From an archaeon (GTDB lineage Archaea > Thermoproteota > Nitrososphaeria > Conexivisphaerales > DTJL01): a DNA stretch of 42,682 nucleotides. The first letter of the stretch is position 1. The number at the start of each line of letters is the position of its first letter. The notes under the pieces were generated by a model. That model searched no databases. It saw only the letters and a list, made by a program, of their open reading frames with translations, and was not told the DNA's origin. Where the stretch lies: assembly GCA_021811935.1 (NCBI GenBank), contig JAKAPW010000004.1:1-42682 (forward strand), written 5' to 3'. Made by a program: the position numbers and the translations under genes. This document shows positions 1 to 8,821 of this stretch, piece after piece.

Positions 1-33
1 GACGGTAAAAGGATTGCTGACGTCCGGGGCGCG

Positions 34-1524
34 TCAGATGAACCTGGCGTCCCTCTTCTTCCCGGTGTAGTCCATGTAGACCACGACCTCTTCGGTGAAG
101 AACTCGATGGCGCGCCTCCCCTGCTCCCTGATCCCCAGCCCCGACTGCTTGAGCCCGCCGAAGGGGACGTGCGCCTCTCCTCCCAGCGTCGGGCTGTTTA
201 TGTGCAGCATCCCCGCCTCCGCCTCCTCCGCGTACTTCATCGCCTTCGCCAGGTCGGAGGTGTAGATGGAGCCCGAAAGCCCGAATAGGGAGTCGTTGGC
301 CAGCTTCATCGCTTCGTCCATGTCCTCCGCCTCCAGCACCGCGAGGACGGGGCCGAATATCTCCTGCTGCGCTATGCTCATGCCCGGCTCGACGCCGTCG
401 AATATGGTCGGCTCCACGTAGAAGCCGCCGTCGAAGTGGCCGCCGGCCATCCTCCTGCCGCCCGCGACGAGGCGCGCCCCCTCCTTCCGGGCCAGAGCGA
501 TGTGGCCCATCACCTTGTCCAGCTGCTCGCGGCTGGAGAGCGGTCCGACGTCCGTCCGGGCGTCCAGCCCCGGCCCGACCTTCAGGGAGGTCGTCCTCGC
601 GGCCAGCTTCTCCATGAACGGCCCCTTCGCCCCCTTCAGCACGACCACCCTGCTCGTGGCGGTGCACCTCTGCCCCGAGCTCCCGAAGGCCCCCTGGACC
701 ACCCCTTCCACAGCGAGGTCGAGGTCGGCGTCCTCGGCCACGACCACCGCGTTCTTTCCGCCCATCTCGCACTGCACCTTCTTCAGCGTCCCAGAGGCGG
801 CCCCGTATATCCACCTCCCCGTCTCCGTGGAGCCGGTGAACGAAATGGCCCTGACGGACGGGTTCGTGGCGAGCTCCTTCCCCACCGTCGCGCCTGGGCC
901 GGTCACCATGTTCAGCACCCCGGCGGGGAGCCCGGCGTCGACGAACACCTTCACCAGGGCTATCGCGGTGAGCGGCGTCGACGAAGCCGGCTTGAACACG
1001 ACGGTGTTCCCGCTCACCAGGGCGGGGGCCACCTTCCAGACAGGGATGGCGAGCGGGAAGTTCCACGGGGTGATCACGGCCGTCACCCCGAGTGGCCTCC
1101 TCTGGGTGTAGATCAGGGTCTTCGGCAGCTCCGAGGGTATGGTGTCGCCCAGCAGCCGCCTGCCCTCCCCGGCCGTGAATTCGAGCACGTTCAGGGCCCT
1201 CTTGACCTCCCCGCGCGCGTCCGCGATGGGCTTCCCCTCCTCCTTCGTTATGGTGCGGGCGAACTCCTCCACCCTTTCCTTCATCAGACTCCAGGCCCTG
1301 AACAGGGCCTGCCCCCTCTGCGGCGCCGGGGTGGACCTCCACGCCGCGAACGCCTCCTGCGCCGCCGCTATCGCCGCGCGGGCGTCCTCCACGCCGGAAC
1401 CCTGGAAGCGGCCTATGGCCTCCGACGCGTCGGCAGGGTCGTGCAACTCATAGGTCTCGCCCGCCGCCGACGGCACCCATCTGCCGCCGACGAAGTTGTG
1501 GAACGTCTCCACGTGGCTCTGCAT
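34..1524 (-). CDS. NAD(P)-dependent aldehyde dehydrogenase (succinate-/2,5-dioxovalerate-semialdehyde DH-like)
   Basis: 496-aa ORF with ALDH motifs VTPWNFPLAIPVWKVAPALVSGNTVVFKPAS, FTGSTETGR, CEMGGKNAVVV, GQRCTATSR; TATA-like gtttaata about 28 nt upstream of ATG. Confidence 0.93.
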   Translation of the reverse strand: MQSHVETFHNFVGGRWVPSAAGETYELHDPADASEAIGRFQGSGVEDARAAIAAAQEAFAAWRSTPAPQRGQALFRAWSLMKERVEEFARTITKEEGKPIADARGEVKRALNVLEFTAGEGRRLLGDTIPSELPKTLIYTQRRPLGVTAVITPWNFPLAIPVWKVAPALVSGNTVVFKPASSTPLTAIALVKVFVDAGLPAGVLNMVTGPGATVGKELATNPSVRAISFTGSTETGRWIYGAASGTLKKVQCEMGGKNAVVVAEDADLDLAVEGVVQGAFGSSGQRCTATSRVVVLKGAKGPFMEKLAARTTSLKVGPGLDARTDVGPLSSREQLDKVMGHIALARKEGARLVAGGRRMAGGHFDGGFYVEPTIFDGVEPGMSIAQQEIFGPVLAVLEAEDMDEAMKLANDSLFGLSGSIYTSDLAKAMKYAEEAEAGMLHINSPTLGGEAHVPFGGLKQSGLGIREQGRRAIEFFTEEVVVYMDYTGKKRDARFI

Positions 1525-1567
1525 GGCTTTTGTGATGGGCCGGGGCCGGTATTAAACCCCCCGCAGG

Positions 1568-2620
1568 TCAGAACCTGATCACCGTCTTGATGTCTTCCTC
1601 GGACGGCGAATAGGCCTTCTGGTACTGCCCCTGCTCTATCACGGAGGTGAGCATGGAGTTCAGGACGCCCGGATACGCCTTCTTGACCCGCGCGAAGTCC
1701 TGGACGCCCATCTCGAAGTATTTCCTGTTGGCGTTGACGGAGCCGAAGAGGACCCTGTTCCCCAGCACCAGGTCGGTGTACGCCCTTCCGGCGTCGAAGG
1801 TTTCCTGCCTGCTGCCGTATATCCCGAGCAGGCACATGACGCCGTTCGGGTTGAGCAGCCGCTGCGCCTGGACGGCCACCTCGGGGACGCCCGTGTCCTC
1901 CATTATGACGTCGAAGCTGCCGAGCTCTTCCAGCTTCGTCTCCCTGGCGTTCACGTAGGTCGCCCCCGCCCTCTGGGCGAGCTTCGCCTTCAGGCTCTCC
2001 TGGCTCCTGGTGGCCACCACGTCCACCTCCAGCCCCCTCACCCTCAGGAGGAAGCATGTGAGGAGGCCGAGCGGGCCTGCGCCGAGCACCAGCGCCCTTC
2101 TTGGCTGCCACACCAGCCTCTCCTGTATCTTCATGGTCTGGAAGACGCCCTTCTCGGCTATGCTCATGGGCTCCAGCAGCACGGCGATGTCCTTCAGCTC
2201 CTCCGGGATGCGGACCAGGAAGCCGGCGTCGGAGACGGCGAGCTCGGAGGCGAAGCCGTGCAGCCCCTTGATGCCGTGCTCCATGTAGCCCCCCTGGGTG
2301 CACATGTCCGACTCGCCCCGCGCGCAGTTGGCGCAGCCGTCCGGCCGGCGGACGGTGGGCACCACCAGGTCGCCCCTTCCCACCTCCGTGCCGTCGTCCG
2401 GGGCCTCCTCGACGCGGGACAGGCATTCGTGGGCGGCCACGAGGTAGTCGGACCCGTGGGGCGCTTCGCCGTATATCCCGTCGTTTATGTCGAGGTCTGT
2501 GCGGTCGAACCCGACCATCAGCGGCTTGAGCAGCGCCTGGCGGCCCTCCCGCTCCGGGGGAGGCACGTCCTCCATCCTGACGCTCCCCTTCTTCTCCGGG
2601 GTGACGAGTATGGCCTTCAT
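1568..2620 (-). CDS. gdh: Glucose 1-dehydrogenase, zinc-dependent medium-chain (archaeal type)
   Basis: 350 aa; MKAILVTPEKKGSVRMEDVPPPE, DRTDLDINDGIYGEAPHGSDYLVAAHE, GCANCARGESDMCTQGGYMEHGIKGLHGFA, LVLGAGPLGLLT; resembles Sulfolobus-type glucose dehydrogenase. Confidence 0.88.
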   Translation of the reverse strand: MKAILVTPEKKGSVRMEDVPPPEREGRQALLKPLMVGFDRTDLDINDGIYGEAPHGSDYLVAAHECLSRVEEAPDDGTEVGRGDLVVPTVRRPDGCANCARGESDMCTQGGYMEHGIKGLHGFASELAVSDAGFLVRIPEELKDIAVLLEPMSIAEKGVFQTMKIQERLVWQPRRALVLGAGPLGLLTCFLLRVRGLEVDVVATRSQESLKAKLAQRAGATYVNARETKLEELGSFDVIMEDTGVPEVAVQAQRLLNPNGVMCLLGIYGSRQETFDAGRAYTDLVLGNRVLFGSVNANRKYFEMGVQDFARVKKAYPGVLNSMLTSVIEQGQYQKAYSPSEEDIKTVIRF

Positions 2621-2658
2621 ATGACTCCATGCGGGCGGCGGGCGTGCCCTAATTACTT

Positions 2659-4089
2659 TTGGAAGCTTTTAACCGGGGGACGCGCGACCGTCGACGGTTG
2701 GCGCCCGACGACCTTCCCGTCAAGGTGCGCGTCGAGGGGGCTATCAGGCGGAGCCCTCTGGCGAAAGACGCAGTGCTCTCCCTGGGGAGCTTCCTGCGTG
2801 CCGCGGACCCGGCCGCGATGCTGCGCCGCAGGGTGAAGGTGAAGGGAGGCCGCCTCTTCGTCGGCAGGGAGAGCTTCGGGATGCCCGGAAGGGTCCTCGT
2901 CGTAGGGGGAGGAAAGGCAGGGGCGCGCATGGCGCTGGGGCTTGAGGGGCTGCTCGGGGACAGGATAACGGCCGGGATAGTCAACGTGCCGGACGGCCCC
3001 TGGCGCGAGGGGAGGCGCGTCAGGCTGAACCCGGCGAGGCACCCCGTGCCCGACGGGAGGGGGGTGGAAGGCGTGAAGTCGATGCTGCGGCTCGTGGGCA
3101 GGCCCGACCCCGACGACCTTGTGATATGCCTGATCTCGGGCGGGGGGTCTTCGCTCATGCCGATGCCCGCCGCGGGAGTCGGCCTGTCGGACAAGCGCGA
3201 GGTGACGGAGCTGCTGCTGAAGAGCGGCGCCGACATACAGGAGACAAACGCGGTCAGGAAGCACATATCCGGGATAAAGGGAGGGAGGCTGGCCCAGCGC
3301 CTGTACCCCGCCACGGTGGTCTCCCTCATCATCTCGGACGTCGTGGGGGACAGGCTGGACACGGTCGCATCGGGCCCGACCGTGCCGGACGGAAGCACGC
3401 TCTCCGACGTGGCCGCCGTCTTCGACAGGTACTCGCTCTGGGAGAAGGTGCCCGCCTCCGTCAGGAAGCTGGTCCTCGGCGGGTCGGGGGGCGAGACACC
3501 CAAGCCTGGGGCGGAGTTCTTCGGCCGCGTCCACAACTTCCTGCTGGGGGGCAACGCGGAAGCCTGCTCCGCGGCCGCGAAGACGCTGAAGAGGCGAGGG
3601 TACGACGCGCTCGTCCTTTCCACGCAGATGAAAGGGGAAGCCAGGCTGGTGGGGTCGGCGCTGGGCCGTTCCCTGAAGTCCAGGACGGGCAGGCCCGCGG
3701 CGCTGGTGGCCGGCGGCGAAACGACTGTGAAGGTCAGAGGCAGGGGGACCGGGGGCAGGAACCAGGAGCTGGCCCTGGCCGCCGCCATCGCACTGCAGGG
3801 GACGGACGGGGCGGTCCTGGCCTCGATGGGCTCCGACGGGATAGACGGACCCACCGACGCGGCCGGGGCGCTGGTCGACGGCGGGACGGTGGCCAGGGGG
3901 CGGCGGCGGGGGATGGACGCCGTGGCGTCGCTCGACGACAACGACTCGCATGCCTTCTTCAAGAGGGTGGGGGGGCTGATACTCACCGGCCCGACGGGGA
4001 CGAACGTGAACGACGTGGTCGTGGCACTGACCCGGCCCCCTTCAGCTCGACTGCGAAGAGGAGCTCCCCCGACTGTCCGGAGAGCCTGA
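2659..4089 (+). CDS. gck: Glycerate 2-kinase (MOFRL/DUF4147 family)
   Basis: VLVVGGGKAGARMALGLE, LISGGGSSLMPMPA, VVGDRLDTVASGPTVPD, MGSDGIDGPTDAAGALVD, TGPTGTNVNDVVVAL. The start may be TTG at 2698, about 28 nt from TATA-like gcttttaacc. Confidence 0.9.
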   Translation: MEAFNRGTRDRRRLAPDDLPVKVRVEGAIRRSPLAKDAVLSLGSFLRAADPAAMLRRRVKVKGGRLFVGRESFGMPGRVLVVGGGKAGARMALGLEGLLGDRITAGIVNVPDGPWREGRRVRLNPARHPVPDGRGVEGVKSMLRLVGRPDPDDLVICLISGGGSSLMPMPAAGVGLSDKREVTELLLKSGADIQETNAVRKHISGIKGGRLAQRLYPATVVSLIISDVVGDRLDTVASGPTVPDGSTLSDVAAVFDRYSLWEKVPASVRKLVLGGSGGETPKPGAEFFGRVHNFLLGGNAEACSAAAKTLKRRGYDALVLSTQMKGEARLVGSALGRSLKSRTGRPAALVAGGETTVKVRGRGTGGRNQELALAAAIALQGTDGAVLASMGSDGIDGPTDAAGALVDGGTVARGRRRGMDAVASLDDNDSHAFFKRVGGLILTGPTGTNVNDVVVALTRPPSARLRRGAPPTVRRA

Positions 4090-5458
4090 CGTCGTCGCAG
4101 ACCATCACGAGCTTCTCCCCCTTCCCGACCGGCCACTGGCTCCTGAGATTCCTTATGCATCTGGCCATGAGCTCCGTTATCCCGTCGCCCCCGTCCACCA
4201 CGGTCGGGTAGACCCCCCACACCACATTCAGCTTCCTGGATTGCCTTTCATCCTGCGTGAAGGCGATTATCGGAATGCGGGGCCTGAACTTTGACAGTCT
4301 GGTGGCCATGGTCAGCGAGTTCGTGAGGGAGAGCAGGAATCCGGCGCCTACGCTCCTGGAAAGCATGTACGCCGCCTCGCTGAGCGAATCCTTGACGTCC
4401 TCGGATGCGGCGGGCGCCGGTTGCCTTCCCACCATCCTTTCTTCCGTCGTCACGGAGACCCTGTGGAGCACCTCCACGCATTCGACTGGGAACGCCCCCA
4501 CGGCCGTCTCTTCCGAAAGCATCAGTGCGTCGGTGCCGTCGAGTATGGCGTTCGCTATGTCAGTGACTTCGGCCCTCGTCGGTGTCGGATTCTTCACCAT
4601 CGATTCGAGTATCTGCGTGGCGGTGATCACAGGCACGCCCTCCGCGTTGCAGTCCGAGATTATCGCCTTCTGCATCATGGGTATCTTCTCGACGGGATTT
4701 TCGACCCCCAGGTCTCCGCGGGCGACCATCACCATGTCGGAGACCCGAACTATCGACTTCAGGTCGTCCACTGCCTCCTTCTTTTCGATCTTGGCCACGA
4801 TGACCGGGTCGCGTCCCTTCTTCCGGGTGAAGTCCCTGACCTGCATCACGTCCAGGTGGGAACGGACGAACGACACGGCCACCAGGTCCACGCCGTTCTC
4901 CATGCCGAACTCCAGGAAGCGTTCGTCCTGCTCGGTGAAGGCCCTGAACCCCTGCTTCAGCCTGGGCACGTTCACCCCTTTTCCGGAGAGGAGGTGCCCT
5001 CCGGTGACGCACCGGCAGGATATCCCTTCCTCCCCCGCCTTCAACACCTTCAGCCTGATCGTCCCGTCCGCCAGGTAGATGCTGCTGCCGGGGGAGACGT
5101 ACCTGCCCAGCCCCCTGTAGCCGATGGGGATGACGTCCCCTTCCCCCTCGCCTTCGCCCACGAGCGTCACGACAGAGCCCTCGCGCAGGTCGAGTTCCTT
5201 CTTCAGCCTGCCGACGCGTATCTTGGGGCCCGGCAGGTCCTGCATTATCGCCGTCTGCCTTTCCAGGCGGGCCGACGCCTTCCTGACGGCGGAGATGACC
5301 TTTGCGTGCCGGTCCAGGTCTCCGTGCGAGAAGTTCAGGCGGGCGCAGTCCATTCCTGCCCTGATCAGCCTCTCCACCATTTCGTCGGATTCCGAAGCCG
5401 GCCCTATGGTGCAGACTATCTTGGTCCTCCTGAGCCGTCCCTGCTCGGGCCTTCTCAT
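3983..5458 (-). CDS. pyk: Pyruvate kinase
   Basis: RRTKIVCTIGPASESDEMVERLIRAGMDCARLNFSHG, MVARGDLGVENPVEKIPMMQK, ATQILESMVKNPTPTRAEVTDIANAILDGTDALMLSEETAVGAFPVE; TATA-like gatataac at 5481-5488 suits leaderless ATG at 5458 (ATG 5467 also possible). Confidence 0.95.
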   Translation of the reverse strand: MRRPEQGRLRRTKIVCTIGPASESDEMVERLIRAGMDCARLNFSHGDLDRHAKVISAVRKASARLERQTAIMQDLPGPKIRVGRLKKELDLREGSVVTLVGEGEGEGDVIPIGYRGLGRYVSPGSSIYLADGTIRLKVLKAGEEGISCRCVTGGHLLSGKGVNVPRLKQGFRAFTEQDERFLEFGMENGVDLVAVSFVRSHLDVMQVRDFTRKKGRDPVIVAKIEKKEAVDDLKSIVRVSDMVMVARGDLGVENPVEKIPMMQKAIISDCNAEGVPVITATQILESMVKNPTPTRAEVTDIANAILDGTDALMLSEETAVGAFPVECVEVLHRVSVTTEERMVGRQPAPAASEDVKDSLSEAAYMLSRSVGAGFLLSLTNSLTMATRLSKFRPRIPIIAFTQDERQSRKLNVVWGVYPTVVDGGDGITELMARCIRNLRSQWPVGKGEKLVMVCDDVRLSGQSGELLFAVELKGAGSVPRPRRSRSSPSGR

Positions 5459-5945
5459 ACTGGCCATGCATCTAACCGGAGATATAACGTCTTTCCCGCG
5501 TCTCGGTGGGGCATGGTTGTCCTTCCCAGTTCGTGGGCGGCCTTTGAAATGGTTATACCTGCGCCGGCCGCTGCCGTGGCTTGTCTTTGGTCCCATCGTG
5601 CTCTGGCCGTTGTCGATAGCACACATATCGTTTACTCCAGCCCACTGACCAAGACACGCCATGAGAGCCTTGGCCCCTTCGCACGTAGACCATCGAGCCG
5701 CCATTCATGGTCAACTGCGTCTTCATGGTGTGTTTTTTTCTTCTTGCCAGAGCAGTGAGTCTTCCTCTTCCTGCCGTCCTTTGGCCCTGGAATTTCCTAT
5801 TTTATGGAACCTGCTAACGCCTCAAGGCCCGATAAGCACTGTTCGGCGCTTTCCCCGGATACGGGAAGGAGAAAGGCCACGCTCTCAGCACTTTTTTCTC
5901 CTAGACTACCCTGCGAAATGATTTCTGGATAAGAGAAGTGGGATG

Positions 5946-5998
5946 TGGAGAACCAAGGGATGGAGAAGGGGGGGTGACACATGTTACTTGGTTCTCCA
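5946..5998. repeat. 12-bp perfect inverted repeat TGGAGAACCAAG/CTTGGTTCTCCA within a TGGAGAA-rich cluster upstream of an MFS gene
   Basis: tggagaaccaag 5946-5957 and cttggttctcca 5987-5998; further TGGAGAA copies at 5961 and 6000; gagaagtgggatg directly repeated around 5933 and 6002. Confidence 0.7.
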
Positions 5999-6062
5999 GT
6001 GGAGAAGTGGGATGCTAATCAGTAAGCCTTATAGGCTACTTCGCCGTTAATATGCGCTTGTC

Positions 6063-7472
6063 TTGGAAGTCAAGACCATAAGCACGAATCTGTTCGGCCG
6101 TCTTGACAGGCTCCCGTTCTCCTCCTTCCACAGGAAGGTGATCCTCATACTGAGCGCGGCATACTTCTTGGACGGATTGGAGAGTACGCTGTATGGAGGG
6201 GTTCTGGGAACCGTTTCCTCAGCCTTCAAGATAACCGCTCTTGAATCCACACTGGGTCTCGTCCTGTTCCTGGTCGGCGCGGGCGCCGGCGCCATCATAT
6301 TCGGGAACCTGGCCGACGTGCTGGGCAGAAGAAGGCTGTTCATGACCACCGTCGTGCTCTACGGCATCTTCACCGCCCTGTCCGCCACGGCCTTCAACTT
6401 CGCCAGCCTTGCCTTGTGGAGGACTCTGACGGGGATAGGCATAGGCGGAGAATACGGAGCCGTCAACAGCGCGCTGCAGGAATACCTTCCCGCCAAGCAG
6501 AGGGGGAAGTGGCTGGGCGTGATGATAGGGGCGGGCTGGGACACAGGAACCGTCGTAGCCTCCTTGGTCGGCTTCCTCGCGCTGTCCTCCCTTCCGCCCG
6601 CCCTGGGCTGGAGAATAGCGTTCCTAGTCGGCGCGGTCCTGGCGATCTTCATACTCCTGATCAGAAGGACTATCCCGGAGTCTCCGAGGTGGCTCCTCCT
6701 GCACGGCAGGCAGGAAGAAGCGGAACGCATAGTTTCTACCATAGAGCAGCGGGTCATGCGGGAGAAAGGGCTCTCGAAGCTGCCTGACATCCCCGTTTCG
6801 GAGGTGACGGAGAGCAGGCTCGGCTGGAAGACCACCTTCTCCAAGGCGTTCACGCTGTATCCTCGCCGGACGATCGCGTCGATAATCCTCAACTTCTGTG
6901 AGACATGGCCCTACTACACCGCGTTCACCCTGATCCCCACGCTGTTCATCCTGCTGAAGGTGACAGGTTCCTCCATACCTCTCTTCCTGATCCCTATCAC
7001 GGCAGTGGGTGCCACGGGGGCGCTCGTCATACCGTGGATTTCGGACAGCATAGGAAGGAGACCCAGCGCGGTTCTGTCCTATGGCCTTGGCGGGATCATG
7101 GGTTTCGTGATCGCCTACATGGGATATGCCGGCGCCCTAACGCTTCCCGTCCTGGTCGCGTTGCTGGCGGTCACCTACTTCTTCGTCTTCGCCGCGGCCG
7201 ACATATTGTACGTGATGATACCCGAGAGCTTCCCGACCCAGGTCCGTGCTTCATCGGTGGGGACGGCCGTCTCTATCGGCAGGCTCGGCGGGATAATAGG
7301 TGCCTTCGTCAACCCCCTCGTCCTGTTGACCTTCAAACCGCTGTCTTATGGGATCCTGGTGTCGTTCTCCCTGATGGCGGTCGTCATGATAATCGGCGCC
7401 GTGGGGGGCGTCCTGCTCGGGGTCGAAGGCAAGGGGAAGCGGCTGGAAGAGCTGTCGGAGTACAGGGAATGA
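6063..7472 (+). CDS. MFS transporter (sugar/organic-acid type, 12 TM)
   Basis: GNLADVLGRRRLF, RTLTGIGIGGEYGAVNSALQEYLPAKQRGKWLG, PESPRWLLLHGR, ESFPTQVRASSVGTAVSIGRLGGIIGAF; TATA-like ccttatagg about 31 nt upstream of TTG. Confidence 0.9.
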   Translation: MEVKTISTNLFGRLDRLPFSSFHRKVILILSAAYFLDGLESTLYGGVLGTVSSAFKITALESTLGLVLFLVGAGAGAIIFGNLADVLGRRRLFMTTVVLYGIFTALSATAFNFASLALWRTLTGIGIGGEYGAVNSALQEYLPAKQRGKWLGVMIGAGWDTGTVVASLVGFLALSSLPPALGWRIAFLVGAVLAIFILLIRRTIPESPRWLLLHGRQEEAERIVSTIEQRVMREKGLSKLPDIPVSEVTESRLGWKTTFSKAFTLYPRRTIASIILNFCETWPYYTAFTLIPTLFILLKVTGSSIPLFLIPITAVGATGALVIPWISDSIGRRPSAVLSYGLGGIMGFVIAYMGYAGALTLPVLVALLAVTYFFVFAAADILYVMIPESFPTQVRASSVGTAVSIGRLGGIIGAFVNPLVLLTFKPLSYGILVSFSLMAVVMIIGAVGGVLLGVEGKGKRLEELSEYRE

Positions 7473-7534
7473 CAGCGGGCCGGCAGGCCGCCTTCCTGGC
7501 GGGCACGCCAGCCCGGTGAAGCCTGGCCCTGGCC

Positions 7535-8719
7535 TCAGAACTCCTTCCACGTCCCCTTCACGACCCAGACCGGCTCCTCCGGGTCGAAGTATTCCTGCCC
7601 CTCCACCCTGTGTTCCTCCAGCACCCTTTCGTCCACGTCGACTCCCAGACCGGGGCGGTCCGGGGCGGAGGAATGGCCGCCGACCACTGGCGTGCCGTCG
7701 CGTATCAGCTCCCTCTTCCATTGGGGGAAGCAGTCGTAGAAGGACTCCTGGACCAGGAAGTTGGGGATGCAGGCGTCGACCTGCAGCGTGGCCGCGTTCT
7801 GGATGGGGCCGAAGGCGTTGTGGAAGGCCATCTCCACTCCGAACGCCTCGGCGACCGCCGCGACCTTGCGCGCCTGGGTGACGCCGCCTATGTTCGTTAT
7901 GTCAGCCTGGAGGAAGTCTGCGAGGCCGTCCCGCAGGGCCTGCAGCGCCTGCTCCTTCGTGAGCAGCCTCTCGCCCAGCGCCACCCTCAGGCGGGTGGCC
8001 GACCTGTACTTCTTCATCCCTTCGACGTTCTCCGGATGGACCGGCTCCTCCATGAAGAGCGGGTCGAACTCCTCGAGGGCATTCGCCGCCGCGATGGCGG
8101 AGTTCGGGTCGAAGCGCCCATGGTGCTCGATGAGGAGGTCCACCCTGCCGCCGGTGGCGTCCCTGACTGCCTTCACCCTGGCGTGCGCCTGTTCCAGCCC
8201 CGCCCGGTCGATGGAGTCGTAGTGGCTCCCGAACGGGTCGAACTTCAGGGCGGTGTAGCCCATCCCCGCATACTTCTTCGCCCTCCCGCCGAAGTCCTCC
8301 GGGGAGACGCAGCCGTCGTACCATCCGTTCGCATAGAGCCGTATCCTGTCCCGGAAAGTCCCGCCCATGAGCTTGTGTATGGGCGCGCCGTAGTGCTTGC
8401 CCATGATGTCCCAGCAGGCGATGTCGAACGCGCTCACCGCGGTGGTCGACTCGAAGGAGACGGGGAGATAGAAGTCGTGCCTGTGCCACTCGTGCCAGTT
8501 CCTTTCGACGTCCAGCGGGTCCTTCCCCCTGTAGACCCTGGCCACCTCGTGCAGCGACTGGATGACAGGCTGGACGCGGAGGGTGGGGACGGCCTCCCCC
8601 CACCCCACCAGCCCGTCGGATGTGGTGAGCCTGAGCAGGATGGAGTTCCCCGCCCACGTGGCCCCGCCGGCCGACGCGGGCTCTCCGACCTGAAAGACCT
8701 CCGCTTCTATTATCTTCAT
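7535..8719 (-). CDS. Mandelate racemase/muconate lactonizing enzyme family dehydratase (gluconate/galactonate dehydratase-like)
   Basis: 394 aa; AFDIACWDIMGKHYGAPIHKLMGG, ALKFDPFGSHY, LIEHHGRFDPNSAI, FMEEPVHPENVEGM, ALGERLLTKEQAL, QADITNIGGVTQARKVA. Confidence 0.9.
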   Translation of the reverse strand: MKIIEAEVFQVGEPASAGGATWAGNSILLRLTTSDGLVGWGEAVPTLRVQPVIQSLHEVARVYRGKDPLDVERNWHEWHRHDFYLPVSFESTTAVSAFDIACWDIMGKHYGAPIHKLMGGTFRDRIRLYANGWYDGCVSPEDFGGRAKKYAGMGYTALKFDPFGSHYDSIDRAGLEQAHARVKAVRDATGGRVDLLIEHHGRFDPNSAIAAANALEEFDPLFMEEPVHPENVEGMKKYRSATRLRVALGERLLTKEQALQALRDGLADFLQADITNIGGVTQARKVAAVAEAFGVEMAFHNAFGPIQNAATLQVDACIPNFLVQESFYDCFPQWKRELIRDGTPVVGGHSSAPDRPGLGVDVDERVLEEHRVEGQEYFDPEEPVWVVKGTWKEF

Positions 8720-8821
8720 GTCGCAGGTTAGGGCACCTTCACCCTAAAAAGGGCTTGGGCGAAACGTCACCGCGGTTGATGGTTGATATTTATTATACCC
8801 ATCTGATAGACCCGCAGAGGA

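Noticed and set aside
436-1578. Long plus-strand ORFs opposite the aldehyde dehydrogenase (436-1578, 500-1111, 1139-1453)
   Set aside because: Antisense to a clear ALDH with low-complexity Arg/Pro/His-rich translations; GC-driven shadow ORFs. The same applies to most antisense ORFs in the track.
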